A stretch of DNA of 49,146 nucleotides from a virus. The DNA is taken from the IMG/VR virus record IMGVR_UViG_3300014497_000003, positions 1 through 49,146 of that record. One strand, given 5' to 3'. Below the pieces are notes generated by a model. It was not told the origin of the DNA and made no database searches. It saw only the letters and a program-made list of their open reading frames with translations. The translations under genes were made by a program, and so were the position numbers. Below, in pieces: positions 22,532 to 29,715 of the stretch (position 1 is its first letter; every line of letters begins with the position of its first letter).

Positions 22532-24190
22532 TTAGCCTCTCCTTAAACGTGCTGGGAGAAAAACTCCACCCGATGGCGCCTGCTCAATCAGCATCTCGGC
22601 CACGGCATCGAACATAGGATCGAGTTGGTCGTCATGCTTATGCGAGTCGTCAGCGCTGAAGTCCGCTACTTCCGCCAGGAACGGCAGAACCCAGTCAGTC
22701 TTGGCGATCAGCTTGCCGTTGCTGTCTTGCGTGCGAAGGATCGGATAGCCATCTTCGTTCAGGATTGCAGGCACGAACACACGCCCATTCTTGACATAGC
22801 TCTGGATATCCAGGCAGCGCGACACTTTATTGTTGTCAGGACCGCGAGGAATGGCCTTGATCGGGATATGCTTCTTATTGGTCAGCGTCTGAATCAATCC
22901 TGTGCCGCTGGCCTTGTCCTCAATCGCCATATGCCTGATGTGCCCGCCATCCCACGACGACCATTCAGCCCAAGCGTTCTGCGCAGTCGTGATCAGTTCG
23001 TCAGCGTCCCACTTGCCGCGCCTAACATCGATCAGATAGGCGTTGTTATCGACGCCAAGACCCCATAGCTCGAACACCGAGTAGTCGTTCTGCTCGCCTT
23101 TCTTCTGCGCTGTATCCGCGTATACGGCTCGCCACTGCATTTGCGGCAACTGCTCGTATCGTTGCAGCCATGCAGAGTCAAGAAGTCCACCAGTAAGCGC
23201 TTGAGGACGCTGCATGTACTGAGACATGAACGTGTACTCATCCCGCTCCCAAAGCGACATAAGGTCGTTAACGTGCTCCATTTCCGGCCAATATGACCAG
23301 TAACGAACGCCGCCTTTCTCGACTGAATCAGTGTCCTTGACCGTATCCCAGCACATTTGCCGATATGGTTCTGGCAGTGTGGCGATGTAATCCTCTGTAA
23401 CCAGCGCAGGGATAGCTATATTCTTGAACTCGACACCCATGCCTCCAGCCATCATGAAGCCGGTAGCGTCCATCGTGTGGAGGCGCTGCTGGATGGAAAC
23501 GATAGGCGTCGGGTGTTCTTTGGACTTGTCGCCACGACGAGAGCGAAACGTACCAGTGAGTCGCGCATTGCTGGCGTCACGCTTCGTATTCGAAAGCATG
23601 TCGTCAGGCTTGTTCAGGTCATCAAATAGCAAGCAGCCGGAGAACTCATGCCCAAAGTAGCCAGCGCGACCACCTGTAATCTGCCCGCCAGCTGACTTGC
23701 TGATGGTCTGCCCGACTGATCGCCCCTTGTCGTCGATCAGCTCCCACTCTTCAGCCTGGTTGACGCCAAATACCGATGGCCACAGTTCTTGGTATTCCTT
23801 GGACGCAATAATGTCCCGCGTGCGCCTGGAGTTTCGTCGTACAAGCGAGTCAGCGTAGGATACGTTGAGATTGCGGAAGCGGCGAAGTTTCTTGGACTGC
23901 ACCTTTGTGTTGATGTAGGCCGGCAGATGGATAGAGAAGAATTCCGTCTTCGTGCCGCCCGGTGGAATGTTGACGATCAGATTTCCAGGCTTGAGCTTGC
24001 CGTTAATCAGGTCGTCAATCGACGCCGCCATCATCTTGTGATGCCAGTTCACCAGCAGGCGATCACCCTGAAGCAGCTCAAACCAAATGCGAGTGAAGTT
24101 CAGGAATGACTTCTCGGACTTCTGCTTGAGTATCAGCCTGTCCGCGAAGTTCATATCCTCCCAATCAAGCAGCTTATTAGTCGAGATCAT
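22532..24190 (-). CDS. terL: Terminase large subunit
   Basis: 552 residues. The ATPase part has a Walker-A-like VNIPPGGTKTEFFS (about residues 73-86) and Walker B GCLLFDDLNKP (about 186-196). The C-terminal nuclease part begins AVYADTAQKKGEQNDYSVFE (first acidic residue) with MAIEDKASGTGLIQTL later and DQLDPMFDAVAEML near the end. It cuts and pumps DNA into the prohead. It starts inside the small subunit gene (14-base overlap). Confidence 0.9.
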   Translation of the reverse strand: MISTNKLLDWEDMNFADRLILKQKSEKSFLNFTRIWFELLQGDRLLVNWHHKMMAASIDDLINGKLKPGNLIVNIPPGGTKTEFFSIHLPAYINTKVQSKKLRRFRNLNVSYADSLVRRNSRRTRDIIASKEYQELWPSVFGVNQAEEWELIDDKGRSVGQTISKSAGGQITGGRAGYFGHEFSGCLLFDDLNKPDDMLSNTKRDASNARLTGTFRSRRGDKSKEHPTPIVSIQQRLHTMDATGFMMAGGMGVEFKNIAIPALVTEDYIATLPEPYRQMCWDTVKDTDSVEKGGVRYWSYWPEMEHVNDLMSLWERDEYTFMSQYMQRPQALTGGLLDSAWLQRYEQLPQMQWRAVYADTAQKKGEQNDYSVFELWGLGVDNNAYLIDVRRGKWDADELITTAQNAWAEWSSWDGGHIRHMAIEDKASGTGLIQTLTNKKHIPIKAIPRGPDNNKVSRCLDIQSYVKNGRVFVPAILNEDGYPILRTQDSNGKLIAKTDWVLPFLAEVADFSADDSHKHDDQLDPMFDAVAEMLIEQAPSGGVFLPARLRRG

Positions 24191-24671
24191 CGAGCTTGCT
24201 CCCCAGCTCTAGTTCGGCCTGCTTGTAGTCTGCGGGGGAATAGTTGACGTGCGTTACGGTGCCTGAGTTGCTGACTTCGGACTTCTCAACCAACCCAATA
24301 TCCCGCGCAATCAGCGTAGGGTTCATCAGTCCAGCAACCGCATTCTCGAACTTGTACTGTTTCATGCGGTCTTCGATCTCATCGCAGACTAGATCGAATT
24401 CTTCGCTGATACGGTAGTTCTGCCAGGTGTGACGATGAATGCCTAGGTGCAGGCATAGGCCGACGATGGTAACGGCGCGTGGTTTCTTCAGCTCGGCAGT
24501 AAAGATCTGACCTTGAGCGCAGAAGTGCTTCTCTTCAATCAGCGGGTTATGATCAGCCCACTCAAGATAACCCAGGCAAGCCTCACGCAAATCATCAGGT
24601 GTCTCAAACATTCTTGAGCGCCCGACAGTAGAGGTCTTATCCCCTGTATGTACGATTGGTCTATTAGCCAT
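24177..24671 (-). CDS. terS: Terminase small subunit
   Basis: 164 residues. FETPDDLREACLGYLEWAD, TIVGLCLHLGIHRHTWQNYR (HTH-like DNA-binding part) and KFENAVAGLMNPTLIARDIG are typical of GP3-like DNA packaging proteins. It recognises the packaging site. Its ribosome site GGAGG lies within the stem of the hairpin at 24673-24693. Confidence 0.85.
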   Translation of the reverse strand: MANRPIVHTGDKTSTVGRSRMFETPDDLREACLGYLEWADHNPLIEEKHFCAQGQIFTAELKKPRAVTIVGLCLHLGIHRHTWQNYRISEEFDLVCDEIEDRMKQYKFENAVAGLMNPTLIARDIGLVEKSEVSNSGTVTHVNYSPADYKQAELELGSKLDDLD

Positions 24672-24672
24672 T

Positions 24673-24693
24673 AAAAAGCCTCCATTTAGAGGC
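24673..24693 (-). terminator. Terminator-like hairpin over the terS ribosome site
   Basis: Minus strand: GCCTC, 6-base loop, then GAGGC, then five T directly before the ATG. The GGAGG ribosome site straddles the loop and right arm, so the hairpin could both end holin transcripts and block terS translation. Confidence 0.6.
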
Positions 24694-24703
24694 CTAGTCT
24701 ACA

Positions 24704-25030
24704 TCATTCGCTAGCTTTCTTTTCCGCGAATCTGGCAGCGAAGGCTTTAACCTGGTCGATGCCGAAGACTGCGACGGCGCCACCGATTGCGAAACACCAT
24801 CCATTAGACAGGCCGAATGCCTCGACTGCTGAGCCGGCCATGAAGGTAATGATGCCGCCTGCACTAACCTCCCAAAATGAGGTCCAGAATGTTCGCTCAC
24901 TATTACGAAACGCCATTACGGTACTTAACGCGACGTTCATTGCCGCTGCTTTGAGTGGCTCTGGTACGGCAGCCCACAGTTGAGCTATTACGTTTGGATC
25001 GCCGGTAGGATCGCTCATTGGCTTCTTCAT
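24704..25030 (-). CDS. Holin (lambda-family, Phage_holin_3-like)
   Basis: 108 residues, or 104 from the internal ATG at 25018, which has GAAGAAG upstream. DPNVIAQLWAAVPEPLKAA, then hydrophobic helices (EVSAGGIITFMAGSAVEAFG; GWCFAIGGAVAVFGIDQV) and a charged end (KAFAARFAEKKASE). It makes the membrane hole that frees the endolysin. It stands first in the terminase unit, 18 kb from the endolysin and spanins, an unusual split lysis set. Confidence 0.75.
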   Translation of the reverse strand: MKKPMSDPTGDPNVIAQLWAAVPEPLKAAAMNVALSTVMAFRNSERTFWTSFWEVSAGGIITFMAGSAVEAFGLSNGWCFAIGGAVAVFGIDQVKAFAARFAEKKASE

Positions 25031-25072
25031 CGTTGATGGGTCTGATTAGTGGAATGTAATCCATTTGAACCA

Positions 25073-25081
25073 ATTGTATCA
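25073..25081 (-). promoter_or_regulatory. Extended -10 promoter for the holin-terminase operon
   Basis: TGATACAAT on the minus strand, about 43 bases before the holin ATG. No -35 consensus. Two palindromes lie just upstream. Confidence 0.45.
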
Positions 25082-25100
25082 GTTTCGGTTCCATGGCTTT

Positions 25101-25138
25101 GTGATATCACTTTTTCAGTTGTTCGGAATTGCCGAACA
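25101..25138. promoter_or_regulatory. Two palindromes upstream of the holin promoter
   Basis: GTGATATCAC (25101-25110) is a perfect 10-bp palindrome. TGTTCGG (25120-25126) and CCGAACA (25132-25138) form a 7-bp inverted repeat with a 5-bp spacer. They lie at about -35 to -75 of the late promoter, where an activator could bind. No homing-in on a known regulator is possible from the bases alone. Confidence 0.4.
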
Positions 25139-25145
25139 TGTGACA

Positions 25146-25277
25146 TAAAAACGCCCCGATTTGAGCATAACTGAAGTCATAGGCTTGGGGCGTGTATTGC
25201 TTCGACCGGGAACTCCCAGTCCATTTAATCCGGAAGCTAACAGGATTTCAGGTCCTGCGCTGGCATTGTCGCCGGAT
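25146..25277 (-). ncRNA. Candidate structured small RNA
   Basis: Read on the minus strand from a predicted start near 25277: ATCCGG (25277-25272) pairs with CCGGAT (25233-25228), enclosing hairpin CAGGA-7-TCCTG (25257-25241). Next is GACUGGG-AGUU-CCCGGUC (25221-25204), 7 bp with one G-U that would be C-A on the other strand, favouring minus-strand transcription. It ends in ACGCCCC/GGGGCGT (25193-25187, 25157-25151) plus T-run. No open reading frame of note. A tRNA was considered and rejected. Confidence 0.5.
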
Positions 25278-25302
25278 GCATAAATGATAACACATGCATA
25301 AA
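25275..25302 (-). promoter_or_regulatory. Promoter and operator-like repeats of the small RNA
   Basis: Minus strand TGTTATCAT is an extended -10 (25292-25284) whose start point falls on the first base of the RNA's first stem. ATGCATAAA occurs twice in direct order (25276-25284 and 25294-25302), each containing the palindrome ATGCAT, on both sides of the -10. Confidence 0.45.
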
Positions 25303-25339
25303 ATCGCACATATTCTGCCTGTTTTGCGTAAAAACGTGC

Positions 25340-25372
25340 AAAAAAATGCCAGTCGGACGGTTCACGACTGGC
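25340..25372 (-). terminator. Terminator of the early minus-strand operon
   Basis: GCCAGTCG / CGACTGGC perfect 8-bp stem followed by A then seven T on the minus strand. It ends the run of small genes that starts at 33284. Confidence 0.85.
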
Positions 25373-25413
25373 AAAAAGTGTAACAGCGATGGGAGGGGAG
25401 TCACCGCTGGCAA

Positions 25414-25632
25414 TCAGTATGCCATAGGTCTGTACATCGGTGCGCATTTAATTCGTAGCTCAAGCTCATGCTCGCGATCAGCATTGGAATGAATGAACTG
25501 CCTCAGCTTCTCGCAAGCCTCATCATCCATCTTCAGCCCAGCGCGGAACCGCTCATACCTTGCATACCCAAGCTCGCACATGGTCATCATAGCCATTGTG
25601 TTGATTTGGTCTAGGTCGTTGATTGTGGTCAT
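25414..25632 (-). CDS. Unknown early protein, 72 residues
   Basis: Helical, Met-rich start (INTMAMMTMCELGYARYERF) and charged end (ADREHELELRIKC). Overlaps its upstream neighbour by 4 bases; last gene before the operon terminator. Not recognised. Confidence 0.6.
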   Translation of the reverse strand: MTTINDLDQINTMAMMTMCELGYARYERFRAGLKMDDEACEKLRQFIHSNADREHELELRIKCAPMYRPMAY

Positions 25633-25817
25633 TCTGGTCTAGCCTCGCACGGAGGGTTAATGATCCCTTGAGCCATCTGGTACTGGCCGTAACTGTTGTA
25701 TTCCTTTTGATGATCATTATAGATCGGCTTGCATTCATGCCACCACCATTCACCGTCTCCATCTTGAGCTAGCCAGTTAGCCCAGTCTGGAGCATCGCAC
25801 CAATTAGGCTTATTCAC
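25629..25817 (-). CDS. Trp-rich unknown early protein, 62 residues
   Basis: MNKPNWCDAPDWANWLAQDGDGEWWWHEC..., with seven Trp in the first 30 residues. The pattern 'W..AP.WA.W..QD..G.W.W.E..P' is common among small Pseudomonas phage proteins. Function unknown. Coupled by 4-base overlaps on both sides. Confidence 0.65.
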   Translation of the reverse strand: MNKPNWCDAPDWANWLAQDGDGEWWWHECKPIYNDHQKEYNSYGQYQMAQGIINPPCEARPE

Positions 25818-26008
25818 TTCTTAGCCCTCCACCAATACCAAGCGTCTGCAATATAGCGATACGGCCAGCAGATAGTCCAGACAGCCCACGCAGCAAGCCA
25901 TTCATACCAAGGATCTAGATGGCCCATGGAATTGATCTTGTAATTGAATACAAGCGGCCAGTACGAGAAGAAGCCGACTGCCAGGTAGATTGCGATTAGG
26001 GTTGTCAT
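25814..26008 (-). CDS. Membrane protein, 64 residues
   Basis: Hydrophobic helix at residues 3-20 (TLIAIYLAVGFFSYWPLVF) and a second at about 37-55 (WLAAWAVWTICWPYRYIA), very aromatic, ending WRAKK. Two-pass inner-membrane protein predicted. Unknown role. Confidence 0.6.
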   Translation of the reverse strand: MTTLIAIYLAVGFFSYWPLVFNYKINSMGHLDPWYEWLAAWAVWTICWPYRYIADAWYWWRAKK

Positions 26009-26223
26009 TTCCGAATTCCCAGTGAGCGTTCATTTGCCATCGACTGCAACCACTCCAACTCATGCCCTTCAATCAGCGTCGTATGCTTGGCGATCTTCTG
26101 CGTGCTGGTTATGGCTGTCTGGCTGCCTACCAATTCCCAATCGCCGGATTCGTAGACCAGGAATTGTCCTGGTTTGAACGACTCTGGCGCTCCCTGCTTC
26201 CATTTTACAATTACGTTGATCAT
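26005..26223 (-). CDS. Unknown early protein, 72 residues
   Basis: MINVIVKWKQGAPESFKPGQ..., a beta-rich start and a helical end with HELEWLQSMANERSLGI. Overlaps neighbours by 4 bases. Not recognised. Confidence 0.6.
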   Translation of the reverse strand: MINVIVKWKQGAPESFKPGQFLVYESGDWELVGSQTAITSTQKIAKHTTLIEGHELEWLQSMANERSLGIRK

Positions 26224-26387
26224 AAACTCCCTCCAGCCATCATATAAAAACCATAAGCAAACGCAGCCATTACGACAGCGGCAGTAAGCCAGATAAGAGC
26301 AGTGATTCGGACGCCGATCAGCAGCGAACTGAACACGAATAGCGCCACCATTACGATCAAGATCAGTAATATTCCAAGGTAAAACAT
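26220..26387 (-). CDS. Membrane protein, 55 residues
   Basis: MFYLGILLILIVMVALFVFS plus a second hydrophobic segment (ALIWLTAAVVMAAFAYGFYM): two transmembrane helices. GGAGGGGAGA lies 4-12 bases before the ATG; a longer frame upstream lacks such a site. First gene after the promoter at 26416-26444. Confidence 0.6.
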   Translation of the reverse strand: MFYLGILLILIVMVALFVFSSLLIGVRITALIWLTAAVVMAAFAYGFYMMAGGSL

Positions 26388-26415
26388 GATTCTCCCCTCC
26401 TGTGTGATTTCTTGT

Positions 26416-26444
26416 AGGTTAGACCGCGTGGTTAGCGCGGTCAA
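26416..26444 (-). promoter_or_regulatory. Promoter with a built-in inverted repeat
   Basis: Minus strand TTGACC (26444-26439), 17-bp spacer, TAACCT (26421-26416). GACCGCG and CGCGGTC (26442-26436, 26428-26422) form a perfect 7-bp inverted repeat over the -35 and spacer, a good operator candidate. Confidence 0.5.
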
Positions 26445-26450
26445 GCTAAA

Positions 26451-27935
26451 TCAGCGAAAGAATTTACCATTTACGCAGTGAATCAATGTGCGTTTCCCGT
26501 TCGCGTATGTGATGTCATGCGTATGCGTCCATCCGCTAGGCGATCCGACGTTATAGCCCATATCCATCTTGCCACTAAGACCTACAGAGTGAGCCCCGTC
26601 GATTATCTCGGCGCCGTGACTGTGACCCTTTGTAACCTTAGCCCCCATGTTCGCAAACCCCTTTGTAGAGCCTCGTGCGCCGTTTGGCCCTGCGTGGCCA
26701 TGCCAACCGAACTCGATTCCGTGCTTTTTGAACGACTCGCCAGGCTTAAGCCAGTGAACGGTAGAGCTATTCGACATCATGCGGTCCATCCAGTAGCGAA
26801 AAGGGTCGCAACTGCTGCCTTCCTGAATGGCTCTGAGCATTGCGCTCTTTGTCTCGTGGTAGACGATGGCGTTCTCTAAGTCGTGCGCGTGCTCTGCCTT
26901 CTCCAACCACTGCCCGAAGTGGTCATGGTGGTTGCTCGACACCATCACTACTTTCGGAGCCCAGGTAGATATGCGGTCAAGCACCTTTGCCGTCGTCTCC
27001 AGCTCACGCAAGACGCTAGACGTATTGGTCACGTGGCGGCGGAACTTCTCAAAGTAGCGGTTATGATGGCCGGCAGATCCGAAGTTGAGAACGTCATGCT
27101 GAACGATAGCGCGAGGTTTGATACGCCCCGCAAGCTCAGAAGTCGCGTCCAGCACACGCTTATCTGCCAGCTCTGCGTGTGTGTCACCCATCGCCAGAAC
27201 TTCTGCGTCTGGAGCGTCCTCAATGCCCTTTGGCGTATATCGCATATCCAAGTCGATGAACGATCCGTCCTTGACTGGGCAGATGTGCCGCATGTAGTTG
27301 CTGCTGCCGTCAACCTCAACGACAACCGCGCCCATCGTGTGATGGAAGGAGCCGCGAGCACCTGCGTTAGTGTCGCTGTACTGCTCGATAGTGCAGGCGC
27401 CTGTAGTCATAACCAGCTTTGCATGCTCCCCAACGTGCGTAGGAACCGACTTAAGCGCGATCTTGGTGTGCCCTATGATTGCCGAGTCAGAACCGCTAAC
27501 TGTGAGCCACCCTTGAAGCGGGTTTATGGCTGTTGGCTGGATCTTGATGTCAGCCAGAACAACCAAACCTTTGGAAATCTTGGTGCGCTCATGAGTGATG
27601 AACGGGGTTACGCGAGAATCCCACCACTCGTCATTTTCTACTTCATTCTTCCGCGTAGGGTTTTTGTAGCGGATAGGGATAACGATTAGCTGAGCATCGT
27701 TCGCCTCACAGTACACAGCTAGGGACTTCATGAATCCAGAGTGAGCCTTGGTCGCATTCACTGCCGACGTAATAACGAAAGTCTTTCCATCTGCAACAGC
27801 GTGCGCATCGTTCGCGCTATCTTCCGGCTTCAACCGCGCCTTCCATCTACGCACAGTCCGCTCATTAATCCCGAGATGATCCGCCGTCTGTTGATTCGTG
27901 TACCCCTGACTCATGCACCACTGAAGCTCTTGCAT
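26451..27935 (-). CDS. HTH plus metallophosphoesterase protein (T5 A1-like)
   Basis: 494 residues. Residues about 1-33 form an HTH (WCMSQGYTNQQTADHLGINE, RTVRRWKARL). The remaining part carries calcineurin-like phosphoesterase signatures in order: VLAMGDTHAEL (about 257), HDVLNF (about 290), MVSSNHHDHFGQW (about 335; Asn-His-Asp variant), FGWHGHAGPNG and VTKGHSHGAEI (C-terminal metal site). Phage T5 A1 and similar early proteins share this kind of nuclease fold and are linked to host DNA destruction; the link here is inference. ATG at 27935 is chosen because GAGGG lies 7 bases before it; an ATG six bases earlier also exists. Confidence 0.65.
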   Translation of the reverse strand: MQELQWCMSQGYTNQQTADHLGINERTVRRWKARLKPEDSANDAHAVADGKTFVITSAVNATKAHSGFMKSLAVYCEANDAQLIVIPIRYKNPTRKNEVENDEWWDSRVTPFITHERTKISKGLVVLADIKIQPTAINPLQGWLTVSGSDSAIIGHTKIALKSVPTHVGEHAKLVMTTGACTIEQYSDTNAGARGSFHHTMGAVVVEVDGSSNYMRHICPVKDGSFIDLDMRYTPKGIEDAPDAEVLAMGDTHAELADKRVLDATSELAGRIKPRAIVQHDVLNFGSAGHHNRYFEKFRRHVTNTSSVLRELETTAKVLDRISTWAPKVVMVSSNHHDHFGQWLEKAEHAHDLENAIVYHETKSAMLRAIQEGSSCDPFRYWMDRMMSNSSTVHWLKPGESFKKHGIEFGWHGHAGPNGARGSTKGFANMGAKVTKGHSHGAEIIDGAHSVGLSGKMDMGYNVGSPSGWTHTHDITYANGKRTLIHCVNGKFFR

Positions 27936-27975
27936 TTTCATCCCTCAACCGATCTTGTGTAAATCCATTATGCAA

Positions 27976-27999
27976 TAAAAAGGCCCTGTTTCGGGCCTT
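27976..27999 (-). terminator. Terminator between DUF6378-like and A1-like genes
   Basis: Minus strand AAGGCCC / GGGCCTT stem followed by TTTTTA. Confidence 0.75.
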
Positions 28000-28032
28000 G
28001 ATTGAATTTTTATCGCTGCTCGTTGTATTCGG

Positions 28033-28428
28033 TCATTGTCCAGTTCTCGCAGGAGTTTTCAGCAGAGACTCAAGATCGATAGGCTCCATAGTATCGGAGT
28101 TGATAACGATATCCTTATCCCATGCGGCGCAGCTCAGGGTCATTGTGTTGATGATCTCTTCACTCAACGCCTCAGCCTTAAGCGCCGAGTAAGCAACGCC
28201 GTCTAGCGCCGAATCATGGTGATACTTGCTCGGGTTCTGCCACTGCCGCACATCTTTCAATGTCTGAAGCAGCAACCATCCCTCAGCCTCGGATAGATCG
28301 CGCCCTGTGATGGCGTTGAAGGCCGTTACAGTGGCACCCATTGAGCGCTCGCCTGTAGGTTTGTCGTACTGCTTGCCACGCTCAGCCTGAACGTCGATTG
28401 CGGCCTGTAGGAATTCGGTAGATTTCAT
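28033..28428 (-). CDS. DUF6378-like phage protein
   Basis: 131 residues: ERGKQYDKPTGERSMGATVTA, EGWLLLQTLKDVRQWQNPSK and YHHDSALDGVAYSALKAEAL. This is the widespread 'ergK/DUF6378' phage protein with conserved His and Asp residues, possibly metal-binding; its role is unknown. A terminator follows. Confidence 0.7.
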   Translation of the reverse strand: MKSTEFLQAAIDVQAERGKQYDKPTGERSMGATVTAFNAITGRDLSEAEGWLLLQTLKDVRQWQNPSKYHHDSALDGVAYSALKAEALSEEIINTMTLSCAAWDKDIVINSDTMEPIDLESLLKTPARTGQ

Positions 28429-28577
28429 TGCTCATTCCCCTCTACCGCGTGCCGAATATCAAGCAAGGTATCAAGCGCAATCAATGTAGCTAATCCGGCA
28501 GATGGGTGGTATGCAAATCCGATGAGAAATGCGCACGCCACAATCATGATCCGCTCAATAACATTCAAAATCTTCAT
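28425..28577 (-). CDS. Small membrane protein, 50 residues
   Basis: MKILNVIERIMIVACAFLIG..., one or two hydrophobic helices (MIVACAFLIGFAYHPSAGLA, LATLIALDTLLDI). GGAGG lies 8 bases before the ATG. Coupled to its neighbours by 4-base overlaps. Not recognised. Confidence 0.6.
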   Translation of the reverse strand: MKILNVIERIMIVACAFLIGFAYHPSAGLATLIALDTLLDIRHAVEGNEQ

Positions 28578-28759
28578 TCCCCAACCTCCAAATCATCTAA
28601 GCAGACACCTGCTTCAGTCTCAGCTACCTCAAGCAGCCTACGTTCTTCCCTCACACCCAAATTGCAATCCCGCAACCGATTCTCAGTGATCCCCGTTCTC
28701 AGGCTAATAATCGGATAGGTCCATCCGCGATTTAGCATTTCCATTATGACTTCACGCAT
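28574..28759 (-). CDS. Putative small HTH protein, 61 residues
   Basis: MREVIMEMLNRGWTYPIISL-RTGITENRLRDCNLG fits a helix-turn-helix (I-x-x-RTGI-x-x-NRL). Acidic end (DDLEVGE). Could be a small early regulator. Confidence 0.55.
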   Translation of the reverse strand: MREVIMEMLNRGWTYPIISLRTGITENRLRDCNLGVREERRLLEVAETEAGVCLDDLEVGE

Positions 28760-29006
28760 GTAGTTCTTCCTTATGGGTTACGTCGAGCGGATCACACTGG
28801 GGCTTGATAGGCAAGAGATGAGTCTTCAAGCAAAGAGCCTGATCTGCCGTGCCGCCGTGCTGATCCGTGATTGAGTCGCCTTTAACCAGTGCTTGGTTGT
28901 CTGGCTCAATGGATATTACCTCAACCATCTTGCCGATATTGATCTGAGTGCCGGCGTAACGAGAGCCAACGATCAGCGCCAACATCCCAGGCTGCAACTC
29001 GCTCAT
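28752..29006 (-). CDS. Small beta-barrel-like phage protein, 84 residues
   Basis: MSELQPGMLALIVGSRYAGT, IGKMVEVISIEP and a Cys/Leu/Pro end. Resembles small 'G-x-A-x-I-V....N.GK.V.V' phage proteins of unknown function. ATG overlaps the previous stop (ATGA). Confidence 0.6.
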   Translation of the reverse strand: MSELQPGMLALIVGSRYAGTQINIGKMVEVISIEPDNQALVKGDSITDQHGGTADQALCLKTHLLPIKPQCDPLDVTHKEELHA

Positions 29007-29233
29007 GTCCAAAGCCCCTGCGCAACCAGGTTCTCGTGAACCTCGCCAAGATCGGTGGCGAATTCCAGCTTAGTGCAGAAATTGGCGCACGCATTCCAGT
29101 ATTCGTGGCGCGCATTGGTCAGTGCTTCTTTGGCGATGTGGGTAGCTGTTGGGTGTTCGATATCCGCCGAGACGAAAGCCATATGCGCGGCTTCGAGTGC
29201 GATGCGTGCTTGGGTGACTGTGATTGTGCTCAT
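29003..29233 (-). CDS. Unknown early protein, 76 residues
   Basis: Helical, Ala-rich (ARIALEAAHMAFVSADIEHP, EALTNARHEYWNACANFC). Coupled at both ends. Not recognised. Confidence 0.6.
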   Translation of the reverse strand: MSTITVTQARIALEAAHMAFVSADIEHPTATHIAKEALTNARHEYWNACANFCTKLEFATDLGEVHENLVAQGLWT

Positions 29234-29487
29234 GATTGACGCTCCAGTTCTGACCAGATCATATCGTTGATTTCTTCTTGATTGTCGTCTGCGTATTGCT
29301 CAGCAGCTTCCTTGGATAGCTGCTGATCTTCGTCGTCGAATACTGCCACAACGTCGTAATCCAATTCTGAATAACCGTAGCAGTCTGCGTCGCTATCAGC
29401 TCGTGTACCCATTGGCGCCTGCACGAATACATGCTTGATCTTTACGTCAATCGCATTGCCACGCAGGAAAACCGTTAACTCTGACAT
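29230..29487 (-). CDS. Acidic early protein, 85 residues
   Basis: MSELTVFLRGNAIDVKIKHV..., strongly acidic C-terminal half (FDDEDQQLSKEAAEQYADDN). Coupled to 29003 gene. The partner gene 29491-29715 has a similar layout (beta start, acidic helical end with 'W..L.R'), so the two may be distant paralogues. Acidic DNA mimicry is conceivable but unproven. Confidence 0.6.
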   Translation of the reverse strand: MSELTVFLRGNAIDVKIKHVFVQAPMGTRADSDADCYGYSELDYDVVAVFDDEDQQLSKEAAEQYADDNQEEINDMIWSELERQS

Positions 29488-29490
29488 TCC

Positions 29491-29715
29491 CTATCTCCCT
29501 ATCTGCGCCCAAATAGCGCGTTCGATGTCACTTTGGAACTGTTCGGCGATTAAGTCAAGCAATTCTTTTGAAATTGTTTCGCCTATTTCGTCTGTGCCTT
29601 CTGCGAGGCTCCACTCAACCTCGTCAAAGCCGTTTGCGTATTGAGTGGCTAGGTCTACGTGGACATAGTGGATATTGACGGCTAGAGATAGCCCGCAGAC
29701 GCTTACAGGCAGCAT
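29491..29715 (-). CDS. Acidic early protein, 74 residues
   Basis: MLPVSVCGLSLAVNIHYVHV..., acidic helical end (EIGETISKELLDLIAEQFQS, DIERAIWAQIGR). The start shares a base with the previous stop (TAATG). Its ribosome site GGAG is the right half of palindrome site b. Confidence 0.6.
   Translation of the reverse strand: MLPVSVCGLSLAVNIHYVHVDLATQYANGFDEVEWSLAEGTDEIGETISKELLDLIAEQFQSDIERAIWAQIGR

Noticed and set aside
25228-25277. tRNA-like anticodon arm (CAGGA with a 7-base loop and TCCTG), reading as a UCA anticodon on the plus strand
   Set aside because: No matching acceptor, D or T arm and no GGTTCGA-type T loop on either strand; the wider pairing fits another fold.
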